A stretch of DNA of 11,914 bases. It comes from DATIVK01 sp035465955 (GTDB taxonomy: Bacteria > Myxococcota > Myxococcia > Myxococcales > Anaeromyxobacteraceae). This document shows, piece by piece, positions 5,865 through 11,914 of the stretch. The translations under genes and the position numbers were made by a program. Position 1 is the stretch's first letter; every line of letters starts with the position of its first letter. The stretch is from contig DATIVK010000179.1 of the NCBI GenBank assembly GCA_035465955.1, forward strand, positions 1 through 11,914. Reading direction: 5' to 3'. The notes beneath the pieces are model-generated. The model saw only the letters and a program-made list of their open reading frames with translations. It was not told the DNA's origin and made no database searches.

Positions 5865-6934
5865 GCGCCGCCGACGGCAGGACCCCCGCGGCGCAGGGCT
5901 TCGCCATGCCCGCCGAGTGGGAGCGGCACGAGGCGACGTGGCTCTCCTTCCCGCACAACGCCGCCGACTGGCCCGGGAAGTTCGCGCCGGTCCCCTGGGC
6001 GTACGCGGAGATCGTCCGCTGGGCCGCCGAGGGTGAGCTCGTCCGGCTGATCGTGAAGGACGCCACGCACGAGAAGAGCGCGCGGCGCGTCCTCGAGCGC
6101 TCCGGCGTCGCGCTCGACCGCGTCCAGTTCCTGCGGTGGCCCACCGACCGCGGCTGGATGCGGGACACCGGGCCGATCTGGGTGACGCGGCCGGGCGGCA
6201 AGGCGATCGCGCGCTTCCGGTTCGACGGCTGGTCCAAGTACCCGAACTGGAAGAAGGACGTGAAGCTCCCCGAGCGCGCCGCGGCGCGCCTCGACGCCGA
6301 GCTGCTGCCGATCCTCCACGACGGACGGCCCGTCGTCCTCGAGGGCGGGGCGATCGACGTGAACGGCGCGGGCACCCTCCTGACGACCGAGGAGTGCCTG
6401 CTGGATCCGGCGGTCCAGGTCCGGAACCCGGGCTTCGCGCGGGAGGACTACGAGGTGCTCTTCCGCGACGCGCTCGGCGCGCGGAACACCGTCTGGCTCG
6501 GACGCGGGATCGCCGGCGACGACACGCACGGCCACGTCGACGACCTCGCCCGCTTCGTGGACGCGCGCACGATCGTCCTCGTGCGCGAGGACGACCCGAA
6601 GGACGCCAACTACGGGCCGCTCGAGGAGAACCGCGAGCGGCTCCAGGGGGCGCGGCTGCAGGACGGATCGCGTCCGCAGCTCGCCTACCTCCCGATGCCC
6701 GGGCCGGTCGTCTTCGACGGCCAGCGGCTCCCCGCGAGCTACGCCAACTTCTACGTCGCCAACGCGGCGGTCCTCGTGCCCACCTTCGACGACCCCGCCG
6801 ACCGCGAGGCGCTCGGCATCCTGGGGGAGCTGTTCAAGGACCGGCCGGTCGTCGGCATCCACGCCCGCGACCTCGTCTGGGGGCTCGGGACGATCCACTG
6901 CCTCTCCCAGCAGGAGCCGGCCGTCCCGATCTAG
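5861..6934 (+). CDS. aguA: Agmatine deiminase
   Basis: A 357-residue member of the guanidino-group-modifying (PAD-like) family that hydrolyses agmatine to N-carbamoylputrescine and ammonia, feeding AguB. Catalytic residues are visible: D102 in GWMRDTGPIWV, H225 with D227 in DDTHGHVDDLARF, and the nucleophile C347 in GTIHCLSQQEP. The substrate segments PAEWERHEATWLSFPHN and VVLEGGAIDVNGAG also match. The start chosen is TTG at 5861, which overlaps the aguB stop as TTGA and has GAGG about eight bases upstream. It supplies the 'TPAAxGFxMPAEW' lead that family members carry. ATG at 5906, with AGGG seven bases before it, is the alternative, but it would remove that lead. No arginine decarboxylase is present in the window, so agmatine must come from elsewhere. 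Confidence 0.93.
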   Translation: MSAADGRTPAAQGFAMPAEWERHEATWLSFPHNAADWPGKFAPVPWAYAEIVRWAAEGELVRLIVKDATHEKSARRVLERSGVALDRVQFLRWPTDRGWMRDTGPIWVTRPGGKAIARFRFDGWSKYPNWKKDVKLPERAAARLDAELLPILHDGRPVVLEGGAIDVNGAGTLLTTEECLLDPAVQVRNPGFAREDYEVLFRDALGARNTVWLGRGIAGDDTHGHVDDLARFVDARTIVLVREDDPKDANYGPLEENRERLQGARLQDGSRPQLAYLPMPGPVVFDGQRLPASYANFYVANAAVLVPTFDDPADREALGILGELFKDRPVVGIHARDLVWGLGTIHCLSQQEPAVPI

Positions 6935-6957
6935 GTCGGCGCGCAATCCCGCCGATC
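6934..6957 (+). terminator. Hairpin directly after aguA
   Basis: GGTCGGCG (starting on the last base of the aguA stop) pairs with CGCCGATC, 8 bp with one G-U, around an eight-base loop. No U-run follows. It probably marks the 3' end of the aguBA message. Confidence 0.4.
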
Positions 6958-6974
6958 TCGGACACGCCCCTCCG

Positions 6975-7014
6975 TGCGCTGCTCGGCGTAGGAAGGACTA
7001 CGCCTGCGCTGCTC
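6975..7014. repeat. 10-base direct repeat flanking a perfect hairpin
   Basis: TGCGCTGCTC occurs exactly at 6975-6984 and 7005-7014. Between the copies, GGCGTAG (6985-6991) pairs with CTACGCC (6998-7004) around GAAGGA, filling most of the interval. The layout resembles a small interspersed element or a protein-binding dyad. Function is unknown. Confidence 0.5.
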
Positions 7015-7172
7015 CGTCGTTCGCGCGCCCGACCTCGGACTCGGGCTCGCGCGCCTCGAACCGTTGACCCCGCGTCTCGTTTCCGGGCCCACCGCGCCCG
7101 ACCCGTCTCGCGGGCGAAGCATCCTCCGGATCCCGTTTGGGTTCCGTCTCCGCAATTTCCGCGTTTTGCGCC

Positions 7173-7192
7173 CCTGCGCGCTATGGCGCAGG
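7173..7192. other. Perfect 7-bp hairpin upstream of the lipase operon
   Basis: CCTGCGC pairs with GCGCAGG around GCTATG. It lies about 120 bases before the lipase ATG, next to the first of two ACTTGCG copies. It could be an operator, a 5'-leader structure or a terminator for upstream transcription. Confidence 0.35.
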
Positions 7193-7313
7193 ACTTGCGT
7201 ACCGTGTTACCGCTTTAGTACTTGCGGCGCCGGGGGGGGATCACCGACGGTGTCCCCTCCCGGGCCAGCGGACATTCACGCTTCGTGGCACCGCAACCAG
7301 CGGAGGACTCCCG

Positions 7314-10304
7314 ATGACGCTTCGCCGATACGCACCGCTCGCGCTCGCAGCGCTGGCCCTCGCCTGCACGAAGGTGAAGCAGGAGACGCCCTCCGGCACG
7401 CTCGTGTTCGCGACGTTCGACTCGACCCAGGGGATCATCCCGACCCCGAACGACCTCGCGCTCCAGGGGGCCCCGGCCATCGACACCACGGGGCCCAACG
7501 CGGTCAAGACGGCCCAGAAGGACCTCCTCCTCGACTTCGTGACCTCGAACGGCTTCCCCTCCGACCAGGAGGTGTCGATCAGCATCCCGTTCAAGACGCT
7601 GACGTTCAACGCGTCGACGAGCACCTATGACGTGGCGGCGAGCCAGGCGACGGTCGATCCGGCGACCGCGACCCCGAGCACGGTCGCGCTCTACGAGGTC
7701 TCGGGCGGCGCGGTGACGCCCGTGGCCTTCACCGCCGAGACCGATGCGCTCGACGCGAAGGTCCTCAAGCTCCGGAAGGCGCCCGACGCCTCCGGCAGCC
7801 GCAGGTGGAAGGCCGGCGCGCGCTACGTCGTCGCCGTCCGCGGCGGCGCCAGCGGCGTGAAGACGACGACCGGCCTCCCCGTGAACGCGGACCAGGCGAT
7901 CGCCCTCCTCATCCCCAACAAGGACATGACGAAGAAGGAGAACCAGCCGCCGGGCGGCCTGGACGCCGCGACCGCGGCGAAGCTCGACGGGCTCCGGAAG
8001 CTCCTCTGGAACGCCGTGCCCTGGTGCAACATGCCGGTCATCCCGCCGGCCTACGCCGCGCTCCTCTCCCCGGGCTGGAACCCGGTGGCCGACCCGGCGC
8101 TCGCGGCGCTCTGCAGCGCTCCGCCCGTCGTCACCGCGAGCAGCGCCTTCGCGGCGGCCGCCCTCGCCTTCCCGGTCGAGGAGACCGCCGCCATCGCGAC
8201 CTTCCAGATCGCGCCGAGCCCGGGGACCTACGTCGTGGTCGACTCCGGCTCGGGCGTCGCCCCGCTGCCCTTCGACCTCATGCGCGAGGCGATCCCGTCC
8301 GACACGACGAAGCCGCTCGACACCGGCCTGATCAAGCCCAACGCCGCCTTCGGCGCCGCCGGCGCCGGGCTCGTCACGCTCGACGGCTTCTCCACGACCG
8401 CCATGATCCTCGCCCAGACCTCGGGGCCGATCACCGCCGGCTCGGTCGCGGCGAACGTGAAGCTCTACAAGCGGGAGAGCTGCACCGACGCGACGCAGAC
8501 GGCCTGCACCTGGAGCGAGGTGGTCGCCCTCGCGAAGCAGCCGAGCCAGATCCAGCTGGGCGGCTTCTCGGTAGCGATCGGCCTCCAGCCTGCCGTCTGG
8601 GCCGGCACCTTCCCCCTGCCGCCTCTCGCCGAGGACACCAAGTACGCCGTCGTCGTGACGAACGGCGTCACCGACGCGACCGGCATGGTCGGGCTCGCCC
8701 GCTCCACCTTCTCGAAGCTGATCCTCGAGCAGACGGCCCCCGTGGTGTACCCGTGGCCGGTGACGCAGGGCACGAACCCCGCGACGCTCGTGCCGCTCCT
8801 CGCCGGCATGGACGCCCAGACGGCCGCCGGCATCCAGAAGATGCGCGACGAGGTCAAGACGCTCATCGCCGACCGGGGCCTCGCGAGCGCCTCGATCGCC
8901 ACGGCCTACACGTTCAAGACGCAGAGCATCACCGGCGCGTCGGTGGGGCTCTCCGCGGCCCCCTACTCGGCCGAGAACGGCCTCGGCGCCGCCATCTTCA
9001 CGCCGACCGCGGCGGCCGAGATCGATCCGCTGACCACGTTCGGGATCCCGGCCGCCTCGTTCCCCAACGTCGCCGCCTTCGTCGGCGGGACCACCAACAC
9101 CCTCTTCGCCGTCGACCTCGCGACCGGGGCGCTCAAGCCCGACAGCGCCACGTGGGTGCCGAAGGAGATCCCGGTGCTCGTCGCGGTGCCGCAGTCCGGG
9201 CTCACCACGCCCTGCACCCCCGTCGCGTCGCCGCTCGTCGTGCTCCATCACGGCATCAACGGATCCCGCCTGACGCTGCTCCCGCTCGCCGATCGGCTCG
9301 CCCAGGCGGGCTTCGTCGTCGCGGCGATCGACGCCCCCTACCACGGCGCCCGCTCCTACTGTAACGACGACGCCGACTGCGGCGGCGGCGCCGGGGCGTG
9401 CCAGCCGGTCGTCGCCGGGGCCACCCTCGCGGCGGTCCCCGGCACCTGCGCCTCGGGCACGCTGAACGAGGCGAGCGCGTCGGGCAACTACTTCATCTCG
9501 TCCAACTTCTTCCGGACGCGCGACGCCATCCGTCAGGATCTGATCGACCAGTCCGGGCTCGTCCTCGCGCTCGCCCGGCCGCCGACCCCGTGGCCCCAGC
9601 CCGCGGCCAACCCGATCTCGAGCGCCCTCGCGGCCCGCTGCGTCGCCGTCGACCCGACGAAGGTCTACTTCCTCGGGGTCTCGCTCGGCGGGATGATCGG
9701 CACGAACATCGCCGCCACCAACCCGCGCGTCTCCCGCGCCGTCCTGGACGTGGCCGGCGGGACGCTCGTCGACGTCTTCACCAACGCGCCGGCGTTCGCG
9801 TCCGAGGTCGACGCGCTCTTCCTCTCCCTCGGGATCGACCGCAGCCAGATCTCGACGAACCCGGCCGTCGCGGCCGCGTACCTCAAGACGGTCAACGTGG
9901 CGAAGTGGATCCTCGACCCGGCCGACCCGATCAACTTCGCGGCGGGCGTCGCGACGAAGTACGCGTCGCCCATCGCGCCGATCCTCGGGGCCCTCGCGTC
10001 CTCCAGCACCAGCGCCCTCGGGCAGGCCTCCTTCGGCGATGCGGTCGTGCCGAACGCGTTCAACGACCTGCTCTACACGCTGGCGCTGCCGGGCGGCACG
10101 CCGCCGCCCACGACGGCGTGGGCGACCTACGTCAACACCACGGCCGGCTCGAACGGCGTCGTGCCCCACGGGGTGATCGGCGACACCTTCACCGGGACGC
10201 TCGGCGGACAGGTGCGAACCGACGCCGCCGACTTCCTCCTGAACCTCACGATCCCGACCGACGACGACCTCGGCACGCCGGGGATCCAGGTCAACCTGCC
10301 CTAG
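7314..10304 (+). CDS. VolA-like surface lipoprotein lipase/lysophospholipase (996 aa)
   Basis: An exported lipoprotein with a C-terminal alpha/beta-hydrolase domain, resembling VolA and the bacterial virulence-factor lipase family. Residues 1-17 are a signal sequence with C18 as the lipidated residue (LALAC; Ala rather than Leu at -3). T19-K20 follow, with no Asp retention signal, which favours the outer membrane. Residues about 45-201 and 316-474 look like two copies of one beta-rich module, each ending in a Tyr-Val-V-V-x-x-G strand and D/T-x-x-G turn. The hydrolase spans about 600-990. It has the HHG oxyanion motif (645-647), nucleophile S790 in GVSLGG, a probable acid D909 in GDAVVPN and H952 in VVPHG. 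The segment FFRTRDAIRQDLIDQ is typical of this family. A Cys-rich insert (C683, C689, C696, C712) sits after the APYHGAR strand. ATG at 7314 has GGAGG seven bases upstream. FadL follows 18 bases downstream, as in V. cholerae volA-fadL. The substrate is inferred. Confidence 0.82.
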   Translation: MTLRRYAPLALAALALACTKVKQETPSGTLVFATFDSTQGIIPTPNDLALQGAPAIDTTGPNAVKTAQKDLLLDFVTSNGFPSDQEVSISIPFKTLTFNASTSTYDVAASQATVDPATATPSTVALYEVSGGAVTPVAFTAETDALDAKVLKLRKAPDASGSRRWKAGARYVVAVRGGASGVKTTTGLPVNADQAIALLIPNKDMTKKENQPPGGLDAATAAKLDGLRKLLWNAVPWCNMPVIPPAYAALLSPGWNPVADPALAALCSAPPVVTASSAFAAAALAFPVEETAAIATFQIAPSPGTYVVVDSGSGVAPLPFDLMREAIPSDTTKPLDTGLIKPNAAFGAAGAGLVTLDGFSTTAMILAQTSGPITAGSVAANVKLYKRESCTDATQTACTWSEVVALAKQPSQIQLGGFSVAIGLQPAVWAGTFPLPPLAEDTKYAVVVTNGVTDATGMVGLARSTFSKLILEQTAPVVYPWPVTQGTNPATLVPLLAGMDAQTAAGIQKMRDEVKTLIADRGLASASIATAYTFKTQSITGASVGLSAAPYSAENGLGAAIFTPTAAAEIDPLTTFGIPAASFPNVAAFVGGTTNTLFAVDLATGALKPDSATWVPKEIPVLVAVPQSGLTTPCTPVASPLVVLHHGINGSRLTLLPLADRLAQAGFVVAAIDAPYHGARSYCNDDADCGGGAGACQPVVAGATLAAVPGTCASGTLNEASASGNYFISSNFFRTRDAIRQDLIDQSGLVLALARPPTPWPQPAANPISSALAARCVAVDPTKVYFLGVSLGGMIGTNIAATNPRVSRAVLDVAGGTLVDVFTNAPAFASEVDALFLSLGIDRSQISTNPAVAAAYLKTVNVAKWILDPADPINFAAGVATKYASPIAPILGALASSSTSALGQASFGDAVVPNAFNDLLYTLALPGGTPPPTTAWATYVNTTAGSNGVVPHGVIGDTFTGTLGGQVRTDAADFLLNLTIPTDDDLGTPGIQVNLP

Positions 10305-10322
10305 CCGCCGAGGAGAACCTCC

Positions 10323-11546
10323 ATGCGCAAGCTCATCGCACTGACGCTCCTCGCCCCGGCCGCCGCGCTCGCGAACGGCTACTCGCTCCCCAACACCAAC
10401 CCCCGCGACCTCGCGCTCGCCGACTCCGCCGTGGCGGCGCAGGGGGACGCGGCGGCCACGTTCAAGAACCCGTCGGCCCTCTCGAAGGTCGAGGGGCTCC
10501 AGCTCTCGATCGGCGGCTCGGCCCTGTTCCTCGACCAGACCTGGACGGCGACCACGGATGACCTGAGGCCCCAGTCGCCGGAGAGCCTCGAGTTCAAGCC
10601 CGCTCCCCCCGTCTCGTTCTATGCCGCGTACGGGCGCGAGGTGTTGGGCATGAAGGCCGGCGTCGGCGTCGGGATGAACCTGCTCGGCGGCGCGAACGTC
10701 TTCTGGGATCCGCACTGGGCGGGGCGCGGGCGCATCATCGAGGTCGACCGCAAGGTCTACGGCACGTTCCTCACCGCCGGGCTCCAGGTCCTCCCGCAGC
10801 TGCGCGTCGGCGGCGGCCTCATGTACGCGTACACGACCGAGTACCTGAAGCAGGGCGTCCAGCCGTTCCCGGACGCGTACGCCGAGATCTCGGCCCAGGG
10901 CGGTGGCGTCTCGTACGACGTCTCGGCGGAGTACACGCCGATCGCCGGCTACCCGCTCACGTTCGGCCTCGACTACAAGCACAAGACGCGGATGGAGCTG
11001 AAGGGGGACGCCCACTTCAACATCCCGGCGGGCGCCGTCCCCACCGACCCGGCGACGGTGGACCAGGGCGCGACGCACGTCCTCACCTACCCGAACACCC
11101 TGAACGTCGGCGTGGCCTGGCGCCCCGTGAAGCCGGTGCAGGTCACCTTCGGCTTCACCCTCGACCGCTACGTCGTCTACAAGGACGACACGTTCGTCGG
11201 GGACCGCGGCTTCGAGGTCAGCGTCCCGCGTAACTACGGCAACGGCCACACCTTCCGCCTCGGCGCGGAGTGGGACACGACCGCCAGGCTCACGCTCCGA
11301 GGCGGAATCCTCCGCGACGTCTCGGGGCTCAAGACGGACACCTACTCGCCGTCGCTCCCGGACGCCAGCACGTGGGCCTTCGCGGGCGGTGCCGACTGGA
11401 AGTTCTCCGACCGGCTCTCGGTCGCCGCGTCGATCTTCTGGGCGCCCTTCGACGTCGTGACGAGCACCGGGAGCGAGGCGTTCCCGGGCAAGTTCGACAC
11501 GAACGTCCTCCTGCCGGCCATCGGCCTGGTCTGGAAGCCGATGTAG
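10323..11546 (+). CDS. OmpP1/FadL/TodX-family outer-membrane transport protein
   Basis: A 407-residue outer-membrane beta-barrel of the FadL family, which lets long-chain fatty acids and other hydrophobic compounds enter the cell. Residues 1-17 form a signal peptide ending ALA, with mature NGYSLPN following. The family's N-terminal plug region is visible: RDLALADSAVAAQGDAAATF followed by K-N49-P-S-A, the counterpart of the N-x-NPA hatch motif. The rest shows alternating amphipathic strands with aromatic girdles, for example YGTFLTAGLQV, LRVGGGLMYAY, TFGFTLDRYVVY and LSVAASIFWAPF. The protein ends in VWKPM, with aromatic W but not a terminal Phe. ATG at 10323 has AGGAG seven bases upstream and lies 18 bases after the lipase stop, so they are one operon. 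A 33-base repeat and hairpins follow the stop. The family call is strong; cargo is inferred from the lipase partner. Confidence 0.92.
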   Translation: MRKLIALTLLAPAAALANGYSLPNTNPRDLALADSAVAAQGDAAATFKNPSALSKVEGLQLSIGGSALFLDQTWTATTDDLRPQSPESLEFKPAPPVSFYAAYGREVLGMKAGVGVGMNLLGGANVFWDPHWAGRGRIIEVDRKVYGTFLTAGLQVLPQLRVGGGLMYAYTTEYLKQGVQPFPDAYAEISAQGGGVSYDVSAEYTPIAGYPLTFGLDYKHKTRMELKGDAHFNIPAGAVPTDPATVDQGATHVLTYPNTLNVGVAWRPVKPVQVTFGFTLDRYVVYKDDTFVGDRGFEVSVPRNYGNGHTFRLGAEWDTTARLTLRGGILRDVSGLKTDTYSPSLPDASTWAFAGGADWKFSDRLSVAASIFWAPFDVVTSTGSEAFPGKFDTNVLLPAIGLVWKPM

Positions 11547-11567
11547 CGAGGGGTCTCCGATCGGCAT

Positions 11568-11600
11568 CATCCCCTCCCCCTCACCGAGGGTGAGGGCCAG
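11568..11600 (+). repeat. 33-base intergenic repeat, copy B
   Basis: It matches the minus strand of 331-363 at 28 of 33 positions and contains the same CCCTCACCGAGGG core. It begins 22 bases after the FadL stop codon. The related runs GGGAGAGGG (11600-11608) and CCCTTCCCTCTCCC (11643-11656) flank it, so a longer composite palindrome may be the real unit. Confidence 0.6.
11578..11596 (+). terminator. Perfect hairpin within repeat copy B, after the FadL gene
   Basis: CCCTCACC pairs with GGTGAGGG around GAG (8-bp stem, 3-base loop), 32 bases past the fadL-like stop codon. No U-run follows. It is a likely 3' end for the lipase-FadL message, possibly factor-assisted. Confidence 0.45.
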
Positions 11601-11843
11601 GGAGAGGGAGCGGAACACCGCGGTCCCGTGGTCGCTCCCTCACCCTTCCCTCTCCCCCGGTGGGCTGGTGATTCATCACGTCTCCGTGCCGGAGCAGGCG
11701 CCCGACATGCGTCGCGCCGTCCTCCGCCGCGACGGGAAGAGAGGAAGAAGCAGCATCGACGGGGAGGGGGCGACAGGGCGGCGGCTGCGCACCGACGGAA
11801 AGTCGAAGACGCCCGCCACCGGCGATCGACGGAAGCCCCGCGC

Positions 11844-11914
11844 TCACGGGCCGGACGCGTCCTGCGTCGGCTGGCCGGCCCCGCGACAGAACCTGTCCAT
11901 CCAGTCGTCGCCGT
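11844..11914 (-). CDS. Probable C-terminal end of an unidentified protein (runs off right edge)
   Basis: One minus-strand frame entering from the right edge reads GDDWMDRFCRGAGQPTQDAS and then GP-stop, with TGA at 11846-11844. In this frame 21 of 22 codons end in G or C, while the other minus frames do not show that bias. This is the pattern of the real genes in the window. With only 22 residues visible the protein cannot be identified. Confidence 0.4.
   Translation of the reverse strand, partial: GDDWMDRFCRGAGQPTQDASGP

Larger units (their letters stand above)
6935..7313. other. 379-base structured noncoding gap between aguA and the lipase operon
   Basis: No credible gene is seen on either strand. 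Frames crossing it are extensions of neighbours and have irregular codon use. It contains the aguA 3' hairpin, a perfect hairpin bracketed by a 10-base direct repeat (6975-7014), a second direct repeat TCGCGCGCC at 7021 and 7047 within a bulged dyad, a perfect 7-bp hairpin at 7173-7192, and ACTTGCG twice (7193 and 7220). The last 180 bases are slightly richer in A and T, as expected for the lipase promoter. The best -35-like hexamer is TTGCGT at 7195, with no good -10 at proper spacing. GGAGG at 7302-7306 is the lipase ribosome site. Confidence 0.6.
11547..11843. other. Hairpin-rich intergenic region after the FadL gene
   Basis: No credible gene is seen. It holds the 33-base repeat copy B, the 11578-11596 hairpin, and an 8-bp stem AGGGAGCG/CGCTCCCT (11605-11612 with 11633-11640) enclosing the palindrome ACCGCGGT. 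It also has a further purine/pyrimidine block (11641-11660), the short dyad GTGATTCATCAC (11668-11679), and CGTCGCG/CGCGACG (11710-11716 with 11728-11734). An 88-residue minus-strand frame across it has many T- and A-ending codons and terminates within the repeat, so it is not taken as a gene. Confidence 0.55.

Noticed and set aside
7137..7313. N-terminal extension of the lipase to an upstream ATG at 7137
   Set aside because: It would bury the lipoprotein signal (LALAC) 59 residues inside the protein, and the strong GGAGG site is placed for ATG 7314.
6935..7313. tRNA or other known structured RNA in the long gap
   Set aside because: No cloverleaf with T-loop and anticodon features, and no recognisable riboswitch core, was seen; only simple hairpins and repeats.
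7215..11618. Minus-strand open frame of 1467 codons covering the lipase and FadL genes
   Set aside because: It is the antisense shadow of two well-supported genes in GC-rich DNA. Its product is mostly Arg, Gly, Glu and Asp with no recognisable domain, and it runs through the noncoding repeat at its start.
11581..11847. Minus-strand 88-codon frame beginning with GTG at 11847
   Set aside because: Many codons end in T or A, unlike all real genes here. Its last residues come from the intergenic repeat, and no domain is visible.

Overview
The window is uniformly GC-rich bacterial chromosome with strong G/C preference at third codon positions. Several features suggest a Myxococcota (former deltaproteobacterial) lineage: the GC level, a class I fumarase, and an exported lipase carrying a Cys-x5-Cys insert of the 'DADC' type often seen in myxobacterial surface proteins. 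This placement is an inference. No rRNA, tRNA, CRISPR array, insertion sequence or phage gene was seen.

Layout. The left third is mostly minus strand. It holds the N-terminus of a fold-type I aminotransferase (running off the left edge), a structured intergenic gap, and a class I fumarase split into two overlapping frames at 1626-1629. A divergent region carries an imperfect tandem repeat and leads to a plus-strand FKBP-type prolyl isomerase. A 17-base dyad separates that gene from a convergent minus-strand pair: a PepD-type dipeptidase (TTG start) and an abutting two-helix membrane protein (GTG start). Upstream of these lies a minus-strand nucleoside-phosphorylase-fold protein.

The middle is plus strand. 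aguB (N-carbamoylputrescine amidase) and aguA (agmatine deiminase) overlap by three bases and together convert agmatine to putrescine. They are expressed from a 44-base divergent region shared with the phosphorylase-like gene. A 379-base noncoding gap rich in hairpins and short direct repeats follows.

The right third is a two-gene operon: a 996-residue lipoprotein alpha/beta-hydrolase resembling the surface lysophospholipase VolA, and, 18 bases downstream, a FadL/OmpP1-family outer-membrane fatty-acid channel. They fit a system in which a surface lipase frees fatty acids from exogenous lipids and FadL imports them, as known for VolA-FadL in Vibrio cholerae. A hairpin-rich intergenic region follows, containing a 33-base repeat that also occurs, inverted, after the fumarase. 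The window ends in what looks like the tail of another minus-strand gene.

The most notable points are the lipase-FadL operon with its duplicated N-terminal module and Cys-rich insert, the one-base break in the fumarase, and the shared intergenic repeat. The functional system is a variant of a known one rather than something wholly new.
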